Assembly (NCBI GenBank): GCA_022036555.1 | Contig: CM039141.1 | Coordinates: 6,979,773 to 7,043,772, forward strand | Origin: Microstegium vimineum | Taxonomy: Eukaryota; Streptophyta; Magnoliopsida; Poales; Poaceae | Direction: 5' to 3' | DNA length: 64,000 nt | In this document: piece by piece, positions 35,501 to 47,345 of the stretch | How the letters are laid out: each line of letters starts with the position of its first letter | Numbering within the stretch: the stretch's first letter is position 1 | The notes under the pieces: model-generated | The model's database searches: none | The model's input: only the letters and a program-made list of their open reading frames with translations | Told to the model about the DNA's origin: nothing | Made by a program: the position numbers and the translations under genes

Positions 35501-35626
35501 CGAGTAGGCGGCGAGGATCGGAGAGGAGGAGAGGCCGCGGGCGCGGGGGAGTATGGGAGCGCGATGGAAGGGGCGGTGCCATAGTTGCGGGAGGAGGGAG
35601 GCGACGGAGGCCACTGGCTTCGGCAT
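32526..35626 (-). CDS. RNA pseudouridine synthase 6, chloroplastic type (frame broken in last exon)
   Basis: Nine exons in transcript order: 35626-35403, 35275-35147, 35072-34818, 34676-34595, 34190-34075, 33992-33938, 33847-33736, 33256-33087, 32830-32526. All phases close except in the last exon, which is one base short (305 instead of 306). Corrected length is about 482 residues. The N-terminus (about 70 residues, Arg/Ser/Ala-rich) looks like a plastid transit peptide. An S4-like segment (FISRSLGLPP, KTVREAQKTFRVTDP) precedes the RluA-type catalytic domain: VVLDKPAATSV, the catalytic-Asp motif HQIDNCSEGC, HYMRP, and NLLTGKTHQ joining IRAQLAALGAPIIGD. The match to Arabidopsis pseudouridine synthase 6 is strong over the whole length. 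It would isomerise uridines in an organellar RNA. With the base missing near 32790 the frame stops within the last exon, losing about 90 residues of the conserved C-terminus. Confidence 0.92.
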
Positions 35627-35811
35627 CCCAGCGGCGGCGGCGGCGGCGGCGGCGGAGGAGCGGGGGTTGTCCGTGCGGTTTGGGGCCGGGGCGTTTGCGT
35701 TTCAGAGTTGCTGCTGTGTGCTCACGCAGAGTTGGGCAGATAGGATATCTTCTGGTGCTTGGTTCTGCTCAAATTCTCATTTTTAAAATTTAAAATTTAA
35801 GATCGTAAAAC

Positions 35812-36055
35812 AGGCCTAAACTTGTACATGCAAGATGTTATACCATTCAAAATTTCAAAATTTATAAAATTCTTCATCACATCGAATCTTTAGATGTATG
35901 CCTGGATCATTAAATATAGGTAATAAAACTAACTAGTTATATAGTTTAGTTATAATTTACTAGATGATTTTTAACCCTAGTTACTTCATGATTAGATAAT
36001 AATTGTCAAACAAAACGAAAGCGCTGCGACGCTAAATTTCCCAAAACTTTTTAAT
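35812..36055. repeat. MITE, family B copy 2
   Basis: Same family as the copy at 4355, in the opposite orientation: starts AGGCCTAAACTTG, contains CACATCGAATCTTTAGATG and ATTAGATAATAATTGTCAAA, and ends near TTTCCCAAAACTTTT. Lies 186 bases upstream of the pseudouridine synthase start codon. Confidence 0.8.
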
Positions 36056-37191
36056 AAATCAATATAAACCAGCGGTAACTATAACCAAAAGTCGATGTGT
36101 TCAGACATCAGGAGCTATATAAACACTTAATTTTTTTTTACCCACACATAAACTTTGACATGAAATTGCATAAATCTTGGCACAAATCTAATATCACAAA
36201 ATGGATGACCGCTCGAGCGATATATGGAGCGATGCACCTCGTACAGGGTAGCTAGAGCTGATTCAGCACATTTCCTAGGGGGAAAAAGAAGAAGAAAAAA
36301 ATTAAGGAAGATGAAAGGAAAACACCCATAACGAAATTATCCATCAAAAGCTTGGGACATCTCTCTCCACCGCAATCAAAGTCATGAAAAAAAATACAGC
36401 CCCTTTTGTCTCATCGTCACACTCACAGAGCTCAGTGGGGGATATACCCTCCCTTTTAAAATTATAAGTGTTTTTAGCTCTTTTAGGTTCATAACTATTG
36501 CTATACAAACAATAAAAATTAATATATTTATAAAAACAAAATACATTGTTATTTGAAATGGAGAAAATACATCTAGACTACACAAATTTAAGTTCTTGTC
36601 AAAGTGAACTCTGGTGTATTTTTAAGTAAATTATATGATTCACATCGTTATTTGAAACGGAGAAAGTAATTACCAGGGACCCATATGTTGGTTCCATACT
36701 GACACGCTACCTCACCTAATGGACTTGTGATGTGACTCTGTTTGGACCTGAATGATAGTAGGGATTCATTCAAATATGCAATTTCATAATCTGGGGACAT
36801 GGATGAGAATCCCGCAATAATTTAGGGATTGACAGCGCTGTAGTTTTTGAGTCGGTTCCTAACCAAAGTTGAGTCAAACTCGTAGCTTTTTTTAAAGAAC
36901 AGATAATATTTTTATCTCACAATAAATCATTATAAACATTTAACATAAGCTAAGCCAAATTTTAGTGAAGCACAGAATGATGATCGGGAGACAGAAGGTT
37001 GCTTTCATCCACTAAATAAATCGGTGCTCTTATTACAGACAGTCCCACAGGCGAGCATCAAGCTCGTAGTAATATAAACTTGCTGGTCTCGATCCATTTC
37101 GAGTCAACGACAACAAGCGACATCTGACACGTCCCAAATGTCAAAAGAAATGGTTTCATCTTCTTCGATCAGTCTCAGTAGCAGATGAAGC
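36056..37191. other. Gene-free stretch
   Basis: AT-rich. The segment 36440-36670 has MITE-like text (CTCCCTTTTAAAATTATAAG, and twice a TTATTTGAAA-GGAGAAA phrase) but no clean ends. Bases just below 37192 should be the 3' untranslated region of the glycosyltransferase gene. Confidence 0.5.
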
Positions 37192-38586
37192 TCATAACCT
37201 CGTCAAGTACCCGACGAGCTCCTCCAGGTCCCGCCTAGACGACCCGCCCTCAGCCACGGCGCCGCGGACGGCCTCCCCGAGCGCCGCGGCCCGGCGCCGG
37301 ATCTCCGAGTCCGAGGCCATGACCCTGTGGATGGCGTCACGGATCGTTGCCGCGCGGGTCACGTCGTGGCGCCGCTCCCAGGGGCGCACGAGCACGCCGG
37401 CGCGTAGGTACTTGCACAGCAGCTCGGCGTCCCAGGGCTGGTCGCTGTGCATGGGCCACGCCAGGATGGGCTTCCCGTGGCTCAGGCTCTCCACGGTCGA
37501 GTTCCACCCGCAGTGGCTCATGAACGCCGCCGTCGCGCCGTGCGCCAGGATCTCCAGCTGCGGCGCCCACCCGGTCACCACCACGCCGCCGGCGTCGTCT
37601 CGCTCGGACGCCGCGGCGGCGGCGGCAAGGAGGAGGCTCCTCCTCTCCTCGGCGTCCCCCGCCGCGGCTTCGCGCATGTCGGCGCGGTCGGCGTCGCGCA
37701 GCACCCACACGAAGCGCGCCCCGCTGTCCCGCAGCGCGGCGGCCAGCTCGCGCACCTGCTCTAGGCGCAGCGACGACGTCGTGCCGAACGAGACGTACAG
37801 CACCGACGACGGCGGCTGCGCGTCGAGCCAGTCCAGGCACTCGTGCCGCGGCAACCTGCTCTCGCTGCCAGAGAGTGGGAGGAGCACCGGGCTGAGAGGC
37901 CCGACGGCGAACAGCCTGGGGCCATCGGAGGAGGGGATGCCCCGGAGCACGTCAAGGAACTCGCCCTCGAGCGCGCGGCAGGTGTTGACGACCATGCCAG
38001 CGCCAGGCGCATGGCGGCGCTCCTGGCCCATACGCCTAGCGAGGGCGACGAACTCCGGGGAGGCGCAGGCTGTTGGCGAGTGGAAGACGAGGCCGTGGCG
38101 GCGAAGGAGATCGTGCTCCGGGTCCACCCACCCGACGTTGTAGGACGCGGCGAGGCAGTGCACGCCGAGCGCCTCGGCGTTGGGTAAGCGCGACGCCTCG
38201 GCCGCCGCGAACGCCGCCATTCGGTCGTGGAGGACGACGACGCGGCGGTGGGTTGTTGCGAGCTCCGCTAGGAGCGCGGCTAGTGGGGCACGCGCGCCGC
38301 CGCAGTAGGCCTCGAAGAGTGGCTGCATGTGCGCCGGGAACGGCGAGGACGGGTCCGGGGCCGGGGACTCGTGCGCGGGCACGTCCAGCGCGCGGAAGTG
38401 GACGGGGGTGCTGCCGTTGTCCCAGCCGTGTAGGCGCGCCTGGGCCTCCCGGAGGTGTGGCTCCGGCGCGGCGAAGTGGACCGGGAGCCCTCGGGCGGCC
38501 AGGAGTAGGGAGAGGTGTAGTAGCTGGTTCAGGTGGCCTTGCGCCGGGAACGGCACCGTCACGATGGCCACGGTGGCTGGTTCCAT
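37192..38586 (-). CDS. CZOG: UDP-glycosyltransferase, cis-zeatin O-glucosyltransferase type
   Basis: Complete single-exon gene, 464 residues, ATG at 38586. The N-terminal acceptor lobe begins with VPFPAQGHLNQLLHLSLLLA, whose His is the family catalytic base. The C-terminal donor lobe has the 44-residue PSPG box starting WAPQLEILAHGATAAF, containing HCGWNSTVESLSHGKP and ending AWPMHSDQ. The final Gln is typical of UDP-glucose users. The sequence closely follows maize cis-zeatin O-glucosyltransferases (UGT93 group), cytosolic enzymes that store cytokinins as O-glucosides. The exact acceptor is inferred and could be another small hydroxylated compound. No intron, high GC, no frame damage. A family B MITE lies 89 bases upstream of the ATG. 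Confidence 0.92.
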   Translation of the reverse strand: MEPATVAIVTVPFPAQGHLNQLLHLSLLLAARGLPVHFAAPEPHLREAQARLHGWDNGSTPVHFRALDVPAHESPAPDPSSPFPAHMQPLFEAYCGGARAPLAALLAELATTHRRVVVLHDRMAAFAAAEASRLPNAEALGVHCLAASYNVGWVDPEHDLLRRHGLVFHSPTACASPEFVALARRMGQERRHAPGAGMVVNTCRALEGEFLDVLRGIPSSDGPRLFAVGPLSPVLLPLSGSESRLPRHECLDWLDAQPPSSVLYVSFGTTSSLRLEQVRELAAALRDSGARFVWVLRDADRADMREAAAGDAEERRSLLLAAAAAASERDDAGGVVVTGWAPQLEILAHGATAAFMSHCGWNSTVESLSHGKPILAWPMHSDQPWDAELLCKYLRAGVLVRPWERRHDVTRAATIRDAIHRVMASDSEIRRRAAALGEAVRGAVAEGGSSRRDLEELVGYLTRL

Positions 38587-38674
38587 AGCCGGTTGGTCGG
38601 GCTGGGGTGCCTTGGATGTGGTTGTGATGTGAACCTATCCCTGAGAGGAAGGTCGCGGCGCCGGCGAGCGTTGT

Positions 38675-38884
38675 GCTCGTTTAGTAACCCAACCCCGAAA
38701 TATTGTCTAAAAATTCTCAAATTAGGCTCAAAAGATTTGTCTCGTAATGTACAACAAAACTGTTCAATTAATTTTTAATTTTATCTACATTTAATACTCT
38801 ATATATATGTCGACATTTTGATGTGATGGGGAATTTTCTTTTTGCATAGTGCAATTTAGAAGGAATTTGGGAACTAAACGAGAC
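38675..38884. repeat. MITE, family B copy 3, in the UGT promoter
   Basis: Starts GCTCGTTTAGTAACCC, contains CAAAAGATTTGTCTCGTAAT and TTTGATGTGATGGGGAATT, ends GAACTAAACGAGACC. It carries a TATATATAG (minus strand, about 38799-38808) some 210 bases upstream of the glycosyltransferase ATG. Confidence 0.8.
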
Positions 38885-40110
38885 CGAAGTTTTGGCATTG
38901 CCAGGTCCACTGACGTGTGAATGATGAAAACTGAAGAGGAAGGAGCTCGGCCGTTTCGTGGCAAGATTCCGCCGGTCGGACGGACTCGGCGTTGTTCTTT
39001 GGAGAGAAGAAAAAGGAGCACTTGCGACGGGAGAGCTGCAAGCCTGCAGAGCGAACTGGACGGCCGTGCGCCGGACCAGACCAAGCTTGGTAGCTTTCCC
39101 GGCGCCACTTGACTCGCCGCCGCAGCAGGCGACAGCACGGCTGCAGGCAGTGGAGGCACTGGAGTGGAAGATGGCCCTGCCTTTTTTTCTTTTTTGGAGA
39201 AAGTCGGGAGAGTATTTTTGAGTTGTTTAGTTGAGATCAGCGTGCTATCTGCAGACTGCAAACATCCATTCAATGTCTGACTTGTGCATTGAGCCTTGAA
39301 CATGGAGACGCAGGGATTCTGAGAAGTCGTCACAAACGAACGGTTGTTATCCAGTTACTCTGCCCCTGTGCCTGTGTGATCCTGAAACTTTCAAGTTATG
39401 AATTTTAACCACATAATGCACTGTTGTACTCACTCCCATCCAAATCATAATTCATTCGACTTTTTTAATCATAAGTTCGACTACTTGTTTTATTCAAAAA
39501 TTTATGCAAAATATCACTATTTTTGTGTGGCTTGCTTTATTAATAAAGTTCTTTAATAATAACTTAAATTTTAATATACTTTACAAAACATCACTATTTT
39601 AATATATATTTACATATTTAAAAAAACGAATGATCAAACTTAAAATCGAAAAAGTCAAACGAATTATACTTTAGAATGAGACTATCTATTACAAACCGAA
39701 ACATGCTACAACCAGCTCGTTTAGTTTCTATTTTCCATTTTCAGACAGGCCCCAAGGGTCCCTAGATGAGTTGCCTCTGGACTGCTTGTGTATTTCACTG
39801 CAAATTGCTCAGATCTACCATGGAGCCTTGGAATCATGCATGAGTGCTTGAAATGGTGAGATTATATGTTTGGTTCCTGAGTTGCTTGGTGTACAGTAAG
39901 TAAGACATGATCAAATGCCAGGCCATGTAAGAAAAAAATGCCAAAGTTAATATTCTTTGGCCTAGCCAATCCCATTTCTCGAATTTCTTTGGGTTGGGTT
40001 TTTTGGTTATGGATCGAAAATCATGGCTCAGGGCCCTTCAGGTACATTGGTCAGAATGTCAGATGGTTTCAGATCAACCTTTTTCAGCAGGTCAGATTAT
40101 ATTTACTTAA
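38885..40110. other. Gene-free stretch
   Basis: The minus-strand ORF 38791-39333 and the plus-strand ORFs 38921-39221 overlap each other and show no domain. The stretch also includes a diverged family A MITE (39431-39687). No gene is supported. Confidence 0.5.
39431..39687. repeat. Diverged Stowaway-like MITE, family A relative
   Basis: Shares the outline of family A: CACTCCCATCCAAATCATAA at the left, AAAAGTCAAACGAATTATAC at the right, and the internal TTTATTCAAAAATTTATGCA phrase. More worn than the other copies. Confidence 0.65.
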
Positions 40111-40354
40111 GGGCATGTTTAGCTCCAAAAACTTTATGAATTTGGGCACTGTAGCACTTTCGGCTTTATTTGGTAATTATTGTCCAATTATGTCGCAACT
40201 AGATTCAAAAGATTCGTTCCGGGATTTACAGACAAACTGTGTAATTAATTATATTTTTTACTTATCTTTAATACTCCATGCATACGTTTAAAGATTCGAT
40301 GTGATGGAGAATCTTGAAAACTTTTGGAATTTGGGAGGGAACTAAACAAGGCCT
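40111..40354. repeat. MITE, family B copy 4
   Basis: Best preserved copy: GGGCATGTTTAGCTCCAAAA at the left and GGGAACTAAACAAGGCCT inverted at the right, with the internal landmarks of the family. Confidence 0.85.
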
Positions 40355-40403
40355 AAGAGTCTCTAGTTATTTGTTGGGACAAAAAGACTAGCAACTACTT
40401 AAA

Positions 40404-40667
40404 TACTCCATCCATCCCAAATTATAAGACATCTCAAGAATTTTGAAGAGTCAAGATATCTTATGTTTAACCAAACTTATATAACAATACAATAACATTT
40501 ATGATGACAACTAAATATCATTAGATTTGTTATCAATTATATTTTCATAATATACCTATTTGATGTCATAAATCTTTATCGTTTTCTCTATAACTATTGG
40601 TCAAAGTTGAAATGCTTTGACTCTCCAAGATTCTTTGAATGTCTTATAATTTGATATGAAGGGAGTA
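40404..40667. repeat. Stowaway-like MITE, family C
   Basis: TACTCCATCCATCCCAAATT at the left and TTGATATGAAGGGAGTA at the right form inverted ends, each followed inward by a TTATAAGACAT / ATGTCTTATAA pair. TA at both ends. AT-rich, non-coding. Confidence 0.8.
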
Positions 40668-42018
40668 GTTATTAAAAAAAAATAACCCACCTATTTTAAT
40701 GTGCTAGAGCTAATTTAAGTTAATTTTTAGCTACCTGGTGACTAGCCTTTGTATCGAACAATACCGTTTTGAAGAAATAATCGATAAGCCGACGAACCTC
40801 GCAAGATGAAAAACAGTGAGCACATTTGGTTGCCCAACTTGGCTACAAGGTGCAGGTGCTCATCTTGTCATTGTGAATTGTGAGCATACCCTATGCCCCT
40901 CATTTTATATCTGTGAACAAGGGAATAGGAAAATCATTCACCACTCGTGGGTGACAATTCAGTCTCACTCAGTCTACCATCGTCCATCATCATCAAACAG
41001 AGAAAGAAAAAGGCAGACTTCTTTTTTCTTTTCCCCTCTCCAAATTTTCACCAAGCTGGGGTTGGGACACGAGTCGCGCCGTAGCCCAGAACCAAGAAGG
41101 TAGGCCGGAACCACATCCCCCTCCCCTCGAAAGCAACCTCGCTCGCTTCGCTTCATTCCGTTCCCTGAGCAGTCTGAAGCCATGAGCAGCTTCGCGATAA
41201 GACTATAAATCCAACGGCTCTCGCGATAAGCCAATCCTCTCCCTCCCTTCCCAGGGCCGGACCGTAGCGGCGACTGACTGACCGGGGCCGGGCGAGCCAT
41301 TCCTCCTCCCTCCGGCGACGGCGACGAATAGGTGCGCGCCCTTTCCCTTCCGTTCCTGCCGTACGGGACTGGGTGTGCGCCGGGTCGCCGTGCGGGGGTG
41401 ACGCGGGATGGGGGATTCGTTGCCTGCCGTCAGGCAGCCGCGTCGTTTCCTGTAGGCAAGGCAGTGTGAGATGATGTTCTGTCTGTTGCTTGGTTGGTTG
41501 GGGGTAGCCATGTACATTTCGTCGGGACTCCTGTTTGGCTCCAATATCACACGCCATGCTCATGTTCACAATTGCGGCATCTTTCATTTGTAGTAGTGCC
41601 TTCCCAATCCAAAGGAAAACAAAAAAGATTTCATTTGTAGCAAGTGATGTGTCATCAAACTTTCTAGGGCCTAGGGCGAGGTGTAGATTGGCTTCAGTCA
41701 GTTTGCCCTTTGCCTGTATGAACATAAGCCACCACTTCTCCCCGGACCTGAAAAACAGACCAAGCTAGCTACTCTTGTGCAGTCGAGCAATGAAATGAAG
41801 CCTTGCTTAAGTTTCATTCCATGCAGTTTCCGATTTTTTTTATTTGGTAGTTGGATTACTTGCTTTTGGCAATTGTTGTAGGTGGAATGCACACAGCATA
41901 GCATGATGGTATTAGGAAGGACCTCCTTGCTTTATTTTTCTCTAACTAACGACTTACCTCTGCCGTGCAGGGTTCTGAAAGGACCGAGATTCTGGATACC
42001 TCATTCCCTTGATTCAAA
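40668..42018 (+). other. Promoter and 5' untranslated region of PETs with a likely leader intron
   Basis: A CpG-rich stretch around 41130-41340 suits a transcription start. A plausible untranslated first exon ends at the donor ATAG/GTGCGC (41331) and joins at the acceptor TGCCGTGCAG (41961-41970), removing about 640 bases, so that the leader runs into the ATG at 42019. Splice sites are by consensus only. The ORFs in this stretch are not genes. Confidence 0.5.
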
Positions 42019-45000
42019 ATGACTCCAGTGAGTCATTGCTCCGTTGGCAATATCAGCCTGTTTCACATCGGAAGCTTCAGGACCACCAGCCGAAAAATCC
42101 AAACAAGAAGATTCCAGGGCACAGCGAGGTATTCGAGAGTAGCATCGCCGCCGTCTCGGAGACTGCTGCAACCGCAGACAGCGTTCCACCTGATCAGTAT
42201 CTACAAGAGAAGAATCTGGTCCTCTGCCCAGAAGCCGAGAACCTTGTCCGCAGCGACCGTGGGGACTGATGTCACGGTGGAGGAGGATCAAAGTCCGGAG
42301 ACTTCAGATGAGAACTCTGAGGCTGCACCTGACGCCCTTGAAACGAGCGAGCAGGCTGAGGCTAGCACGGGACAAGGTTCTTCTGCTCGCAAGTTGGGAC
42401 GCAACATTCGCAAGAGCGAGATGCCTCCACTGAATGAGGAGGATCTGGTTCCTGGCGCGTCTTTTACTGGGAAGGTGATGTCTATAAAGCCATTTGGAGT
42501 TTTCGTTGATATCGGAGCGTACACGGAAGGCCTTGTTCATATCTCCAGAGTAAGTGATGGGTTCGTGAAAGATATATCTTCCCTCTTCACTGTTGGACAA
42601 GAGGTGTCAGTCAGGTTGCTTGAAGCAAACAAGGAAACGAAGCGTATCTCTCTGACGATGAGGGAAGGTGATGACTACGTCAAGCCTACAAATGAAACGC
42701 CTAAGGCTGCAAACGGTGGGCGGAGTGCCACCGCAACTCCTAAAAGCTCACCAAGGCAAGCAAGGGAAAGGCAGGAAGGCAAAGAGATGTTCCAGTCAAA
42801 ATATGTACCAGGGCAATCTCTGAATGGCACTGTGAAAAGTACGACGAGAGCAGGGACATTTGTGACATTGCCTGATGGGAGTGAAGGATTCCTTCCCAGA
42901 GAAGAGGAAGCGTTGGCATTGTTTACCCTTATTGGACAATCCGCTATGGAAGTTGGTAAACAGATAAGGGTTAAAGTACTGAATGTAGCACAAGGTCAGG
43001 CCACTTTGACGATGAAAGACGTGGAAGATGATGAAGATGATCTGAAGACGCTAAACATGGAGCTTAAGCGGGACTGGTCCAGAGGGACCAATGCGTTTCA
43101 GTTGGCTTTCCGTAGGAACAAGGAGATCTCTGCATTCTTGGATCAGAGGGAAAAGACAAAAGTGCCAGAAGTACAAGCTGCTGCTGGAGCAGCAGTGGGC
43201 ACTGTGCTAGATGCTGAACCAGGCAGTGATCTAAGCCAGGTTGAGGAGAGCAACACAAGCAAGGCTGATTCACTTGAAGCTGATACTTCAGTTTCTGCTA
43301 CTGAGGACCAAACTTTAGAATCTGAAAGCTCACCTATAACTAGTGTTGAACTGTCCTCCAATGGGGCCCCAGATAGCACTAGTGTGTCTTCAGTTTCAGA
43401 AACTGCAGAGAAACCTGCTGAACCTGAAGAATCTTCAGCAGTTGAAGAGGTCCTTCTAACTGCAAGTAGCGAGGTGGAGAAAGAACCAGCTTCTGCTGCT
43501 GAGGCTGTACCAGTCTTGAGTGAGAAAACTGATGCCGAGGCTGCTGCTGCTGGAGTTGCACAAGCAAGCACCACGACAGGTCTGTAGTAATTTTTTCAGC
43601 GAGTCAGTGATGGTATCCACTATCCCCTAAAGGCTTTGACATGCAATATTCTGATAAGCCACGCCTTCTCTGTGAAAGCCTCTTGAGGAAGCAACACTAC
43701 CTAATTAGAATATAATAGGGGATGCTATAATAGATTACCAGAAACCTGTTCAAGCTATTTTTTTTTCCAGTTACTCTCATTTTAATTTTTTGTTACATGT
43801 GTTTAACACATTGTACCAATCCTTGAGTTCCACCCTGTTAGTCAAAAGGGTTGATCTGGTTGTTATTTTTTTGGCTCTACAAGATCATACATAGTTCATT
43901 TTCATCTCACCTGCCATCGTATTCTGTAGATCAATCATTTCTCCACATTTGCAAATATTTTTTTTCTTTGATTTATGTTTCTTGTGACATGTCAGCTGCA
44001 TAGTTTTGCTCGTACTACTTTTATAAGACAAAAACATGTTACTTGTCTGCTGACGCTTTAAATGGAGACAAGACTGACTTCCTGATGGTATATGAAGTCC
44101 TATAGCTTGGCCAACCGTTGTGTTTCTTGAAAAGTAATTGTTTGGTTCAAAACTTTATTTCTGTCGATTTTTGTTAATTGGACAATTTAACCCTGAAACA
44201 TAATTCTGTAACTTGTCTATTGAATTTGTGCCAATTAAGAGTGACAATAAAGTCTTGCATCTTGATTTTTTCAATTCTTATAATTACTTCATTCTCCTTT
44301 GTGGACATGCTGTACCCTGCATTTTCCTTAGCAAAAGTTCACCACATATTGCAATTTGTTGACAAACCATTGCTAAGACTGCACAAGGAAGATTTTGATA
44401 ATCTTTTCTGCACTTGAGCAGCCACTATTTCTCCTGCCCTTGTCAAGCAATTGCGTGAGGCAACTGGAGCAGGCATGATGGACTGCAAAAAGGCTCTTGC
44501 TGAAACGGCGGGTGACATTGATAAAGCTCAAGAATTCCTACGAAAGAAAGGGTTGGCGGCTGCTGACAAGAGGGCTGGCAGAGCAACAGCTGAGGGAAGA
44601 GTTGGCTCTTACATACATGACAGCAGAATTGGGGTCCTTATTGAGGTGAATTGTGAGACTGACTTTGTGTCCCGAGGTGACATCTTCAAAGAGTTAGTTG
44701 ATGATCTTGCCATGCAAGTTGCTGCTTGCCCTCAAGTACAGTACATCTCTATGGATGACGTCCCTGAGGAGGTCGTGAAGAAGGAGACCGAGCTGGAGAT
44801 GCAGAGGGAGGACCTTTTGTCAAAGCCTGAGCAGTTTCGGGCTAAGATTGTTGAAGGGCGTGTAAAGAAGAGGCTTGGAGAATTTGCATTGTTTGAACAG
44901 CCATTCATCAAGAATGACAAGGTCACAATAAGTGAGTGGCTGAAGCAAACTATAGCTACGACTGGAGAGAATATGAAGGTCAAGAGATTTGCCCGGTACA

Positions 45001-45897
45001 ACCTAGGTGAAGGGTTGGAGAAGAAAAGCCAGGATTTTGCTGCTGAAGTTGCAGCCCAGACAGCAGCGAAGCCGCCTCCATCTGCTCCTCCGAAGGATGA
45101 CAAGCCTGCTGAAACAACAGAATCCGCTGAGAAGTAATCTCCTTCCTCATGCTTCTTTCCTGTGTGTTCATGTTTATTGAGTGTGTGCGCAAGGTGTGCA
45201 TCAGTGTGTGTTTAGGCATTTCTAACTGAAAACTATACTGTTATGCCTCTTAGAGACAACACCGCTTACATTTGACACACATGTTTCCAGGAAGCCGGCT
45301 GTCGCAGTTTCAGCTTCATTGGTAAAGCAACTCCGAGACGAAACCGGTGCTGGTATGATGGACTGCAAGAAAGCTCTGGCTGAGTCTGATGGTGACCTTC
45401 AGAAGGCTCAGGAATTCCTCAGGAAGAAGGGCCTCTCATCTGCAGACAAGAAATCTTCTCGGCTAGCTGCTGAAGGACTGATTGGCTCCTACATCCACGA
45501 CAACCGCATTGGATGCATGATTGAGGTCAACTCGGAGACTGACTTTGTGGCTCGCAACGAGAAGTTCAAGGAGCTTGTGAACGACCTTGCAATGCAAGTG
45601 GTGGCATGCCCACAGGTCGACTATGTCTCAGTGGACGACATCCCAGAGAGCATCATCAGCAAAGAGAAGGAGATCGAGATGCAGAGGGACGACCTGCAGT
45701 CGAAACCCGAGAACATCAGGGAGAAGATCGTCGAAGGGCGGATAGCAAAGAGGCTCGGAGTGATGGCCCTCCTGGAGCAGCCCTATATCAAGGATGACAG
45801 CAAGACAGTGAAGGATCTCGTGAAGGAGACGATCGCCTCGCTCGGGGAGAACATCAAGGTGCGGAGGTTTGTCCGGTACACCCTGGGCGAGAACTGA
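42019..45897 (+). CDS. PETs: Polyprotein of EF-Ts (PETs; PSRP-7 plus plastid elongation factor Ts)
   Basis: Three coding exons, 42019-43579, 44422-45133 and 45291-45897, phases closing, 959 residues. Order: Ser/Arg-rich plastid transit peptide (1 to about 75), acidic linker, S1 domain 1 (about 142-212, GKVMSIKPFGVFVDIGAYTE), S1 domain 2 (about 262-334), long Ser/Glu-rich linker, EF-Ts domain 1 (exon 2) and EF-Ts domain 2 (exon 3). Both Ts domains have the signature LVKQLR-ETGAGMMDCKKAL and the core CETDFV or SETDFV. The architecture is that of the green-lineage PETs protein, which yields ribosomal protein PSRP-7 (S1 part) and EF-Ts, the guanine-exchange factor for EF-Tu in plastid translation. 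Both introns begin so that retention gives a stop within three codons. No frame damage. Confidence 0.95.
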
Positions 45898-47345
45898 GTG
45901 GTGTGAGACGGTGATCTCCATCACAGTCCTGACATGAGAAGTTGGGCACATTTTGGTTCAAGGAGGTGCATAGCTGTTGTTAGTATGTACTCAGTTCCAT
46001 CTGTAATTCTGTATCACCTGTTACCGCTGTTCCTGGTTCAAAAGAGTGAACTTTAGTACGTACTGTACTTTGTAGATGATAAGAGGGGTCGGTATGTCCA
46101 TCAAAGCATTACAACATTACGGCAAATTGAATTTTGTATCTTTTCCTGTGCCTCGTTTCAGTTTTTCTTGCAATCCTTTATTTTACAACAGATGGGGTTC
46201 TCTTTATACCAGATGTCAGGAGCATATGCTAGCACTGTTTAGCAATAAAACAACCAAAAACAATATCAGCAGAAACCATCCTACTGAATTCTGTCTTTCT
46301 CAACATGTTGCCCTTACTGACCTTTGCTCCTTATGGCGTGAATTTGGGAGTTGAACTGATAGAGCAACTTCAGTGGAGCCTCTAAACAGGCCTCTATTCT
46401 AGATCTAGGGACTTGGTCTAAAGAAATTCACTCCAATGCATCTTCTATTTGGGCTCCCATTTTAGGAGAACCCTCAAAGTTTAGTTTTAGGTCCTCAGGA
46501 ATGAGACCTTCCTATTCCTCTCCCCTCAAATTAGAGATTATGGCTGGAGTTGGATTTTAAATTTAGCCCTCAAATTTTACAAGACACCTCCCAAATAAAA
46601 ATATACAGCTTTGATTTGGGGTCTATGGCTGGAGATGGCATAATACAAAAGCGGGGATCTCCCCTTTTATCAAAAAAAAATACTGAATTGTAGTATTGTC
46701 TTGGCCAATGTCAAGTCTAGCTCATGTGGTTCCATGAAGGCCACGTCATCATCAGTGTACAGTGACGTGCAGGCAGATGCTTCTTCCCCAGCGTGCCAGT
46801 TGCCACCAAGGAGTATCTAGAATCATGTTTTTCCATGCTACGGATTCAGTTCAAATTTGTAACGACTGTTTTGGTCAAATTCAAAACCGAGCTTCGTTCA
46901 ATTTGCATGTACGTGTGGGTGCGGTCATAGGTAGGTGTAGAGAAAACGAAAATTAATTTCAGTCAAATTTGTTCTCGTGAAAAGCTAGAACGAGTGTGAC
47001 TGCATAATTGTGCGAGTTTGTACCTCCCACACACACACACAACAAAAAAGATCCAAGCTTCTTTTTGAATTTGACTGAAAAGATCCAAGTTTCAAAAAAA
47101 AAAAAAACAGATCCAAAATTCTTCTCTTCCAAACCTTTTCTGCCGTGATGTCTTCAAGGGCGAGACGGGTCTAGCAGTATTCACAAACAATTCATCGGCT
47201 CAAATTCAAACTGGTACAAGGATTTGGATCGATTTTTGTACAAAAACACACCTATCGCTATCGCCCTGAGCTCCTGACACTGACAGACAAGCAAGAGGAA
47301 TCATTCATAGAAGAAGGGCACAGGGCGAAGCAAGAGGTCGCCGCC
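45898..47345. other. Gene-free stretch
   Basis: PETs 3' flank, then a MITE-like region at about 46360-46650 (phrases AGAGCAACTTCAGTGGAGCC and TCTATGGCTGGAGATGG, similar to cereal elements with GAGCATCTCCA ends) without clean inverted repeats. A (CA)n run at about 47029-47042 and a poly-A run near 47095 precede the deaminase promoter. Confidence 0.5.

Noticed and set aside
37319..38143. 274-codon plus-strand ORF and other long frames over the glycosyltransferase
   Set aside because: Antisense shadow of a GC-rich coding sequence. The minus strand encodes a full, conserved UGT with PSPG box.
43143..43574. 143-codon minus-strand ORF over the PETs linker
   Set aside because: Ser/Ala-rich antisense of the Glu/Ser linker. 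The sense frame is conserved PETs.
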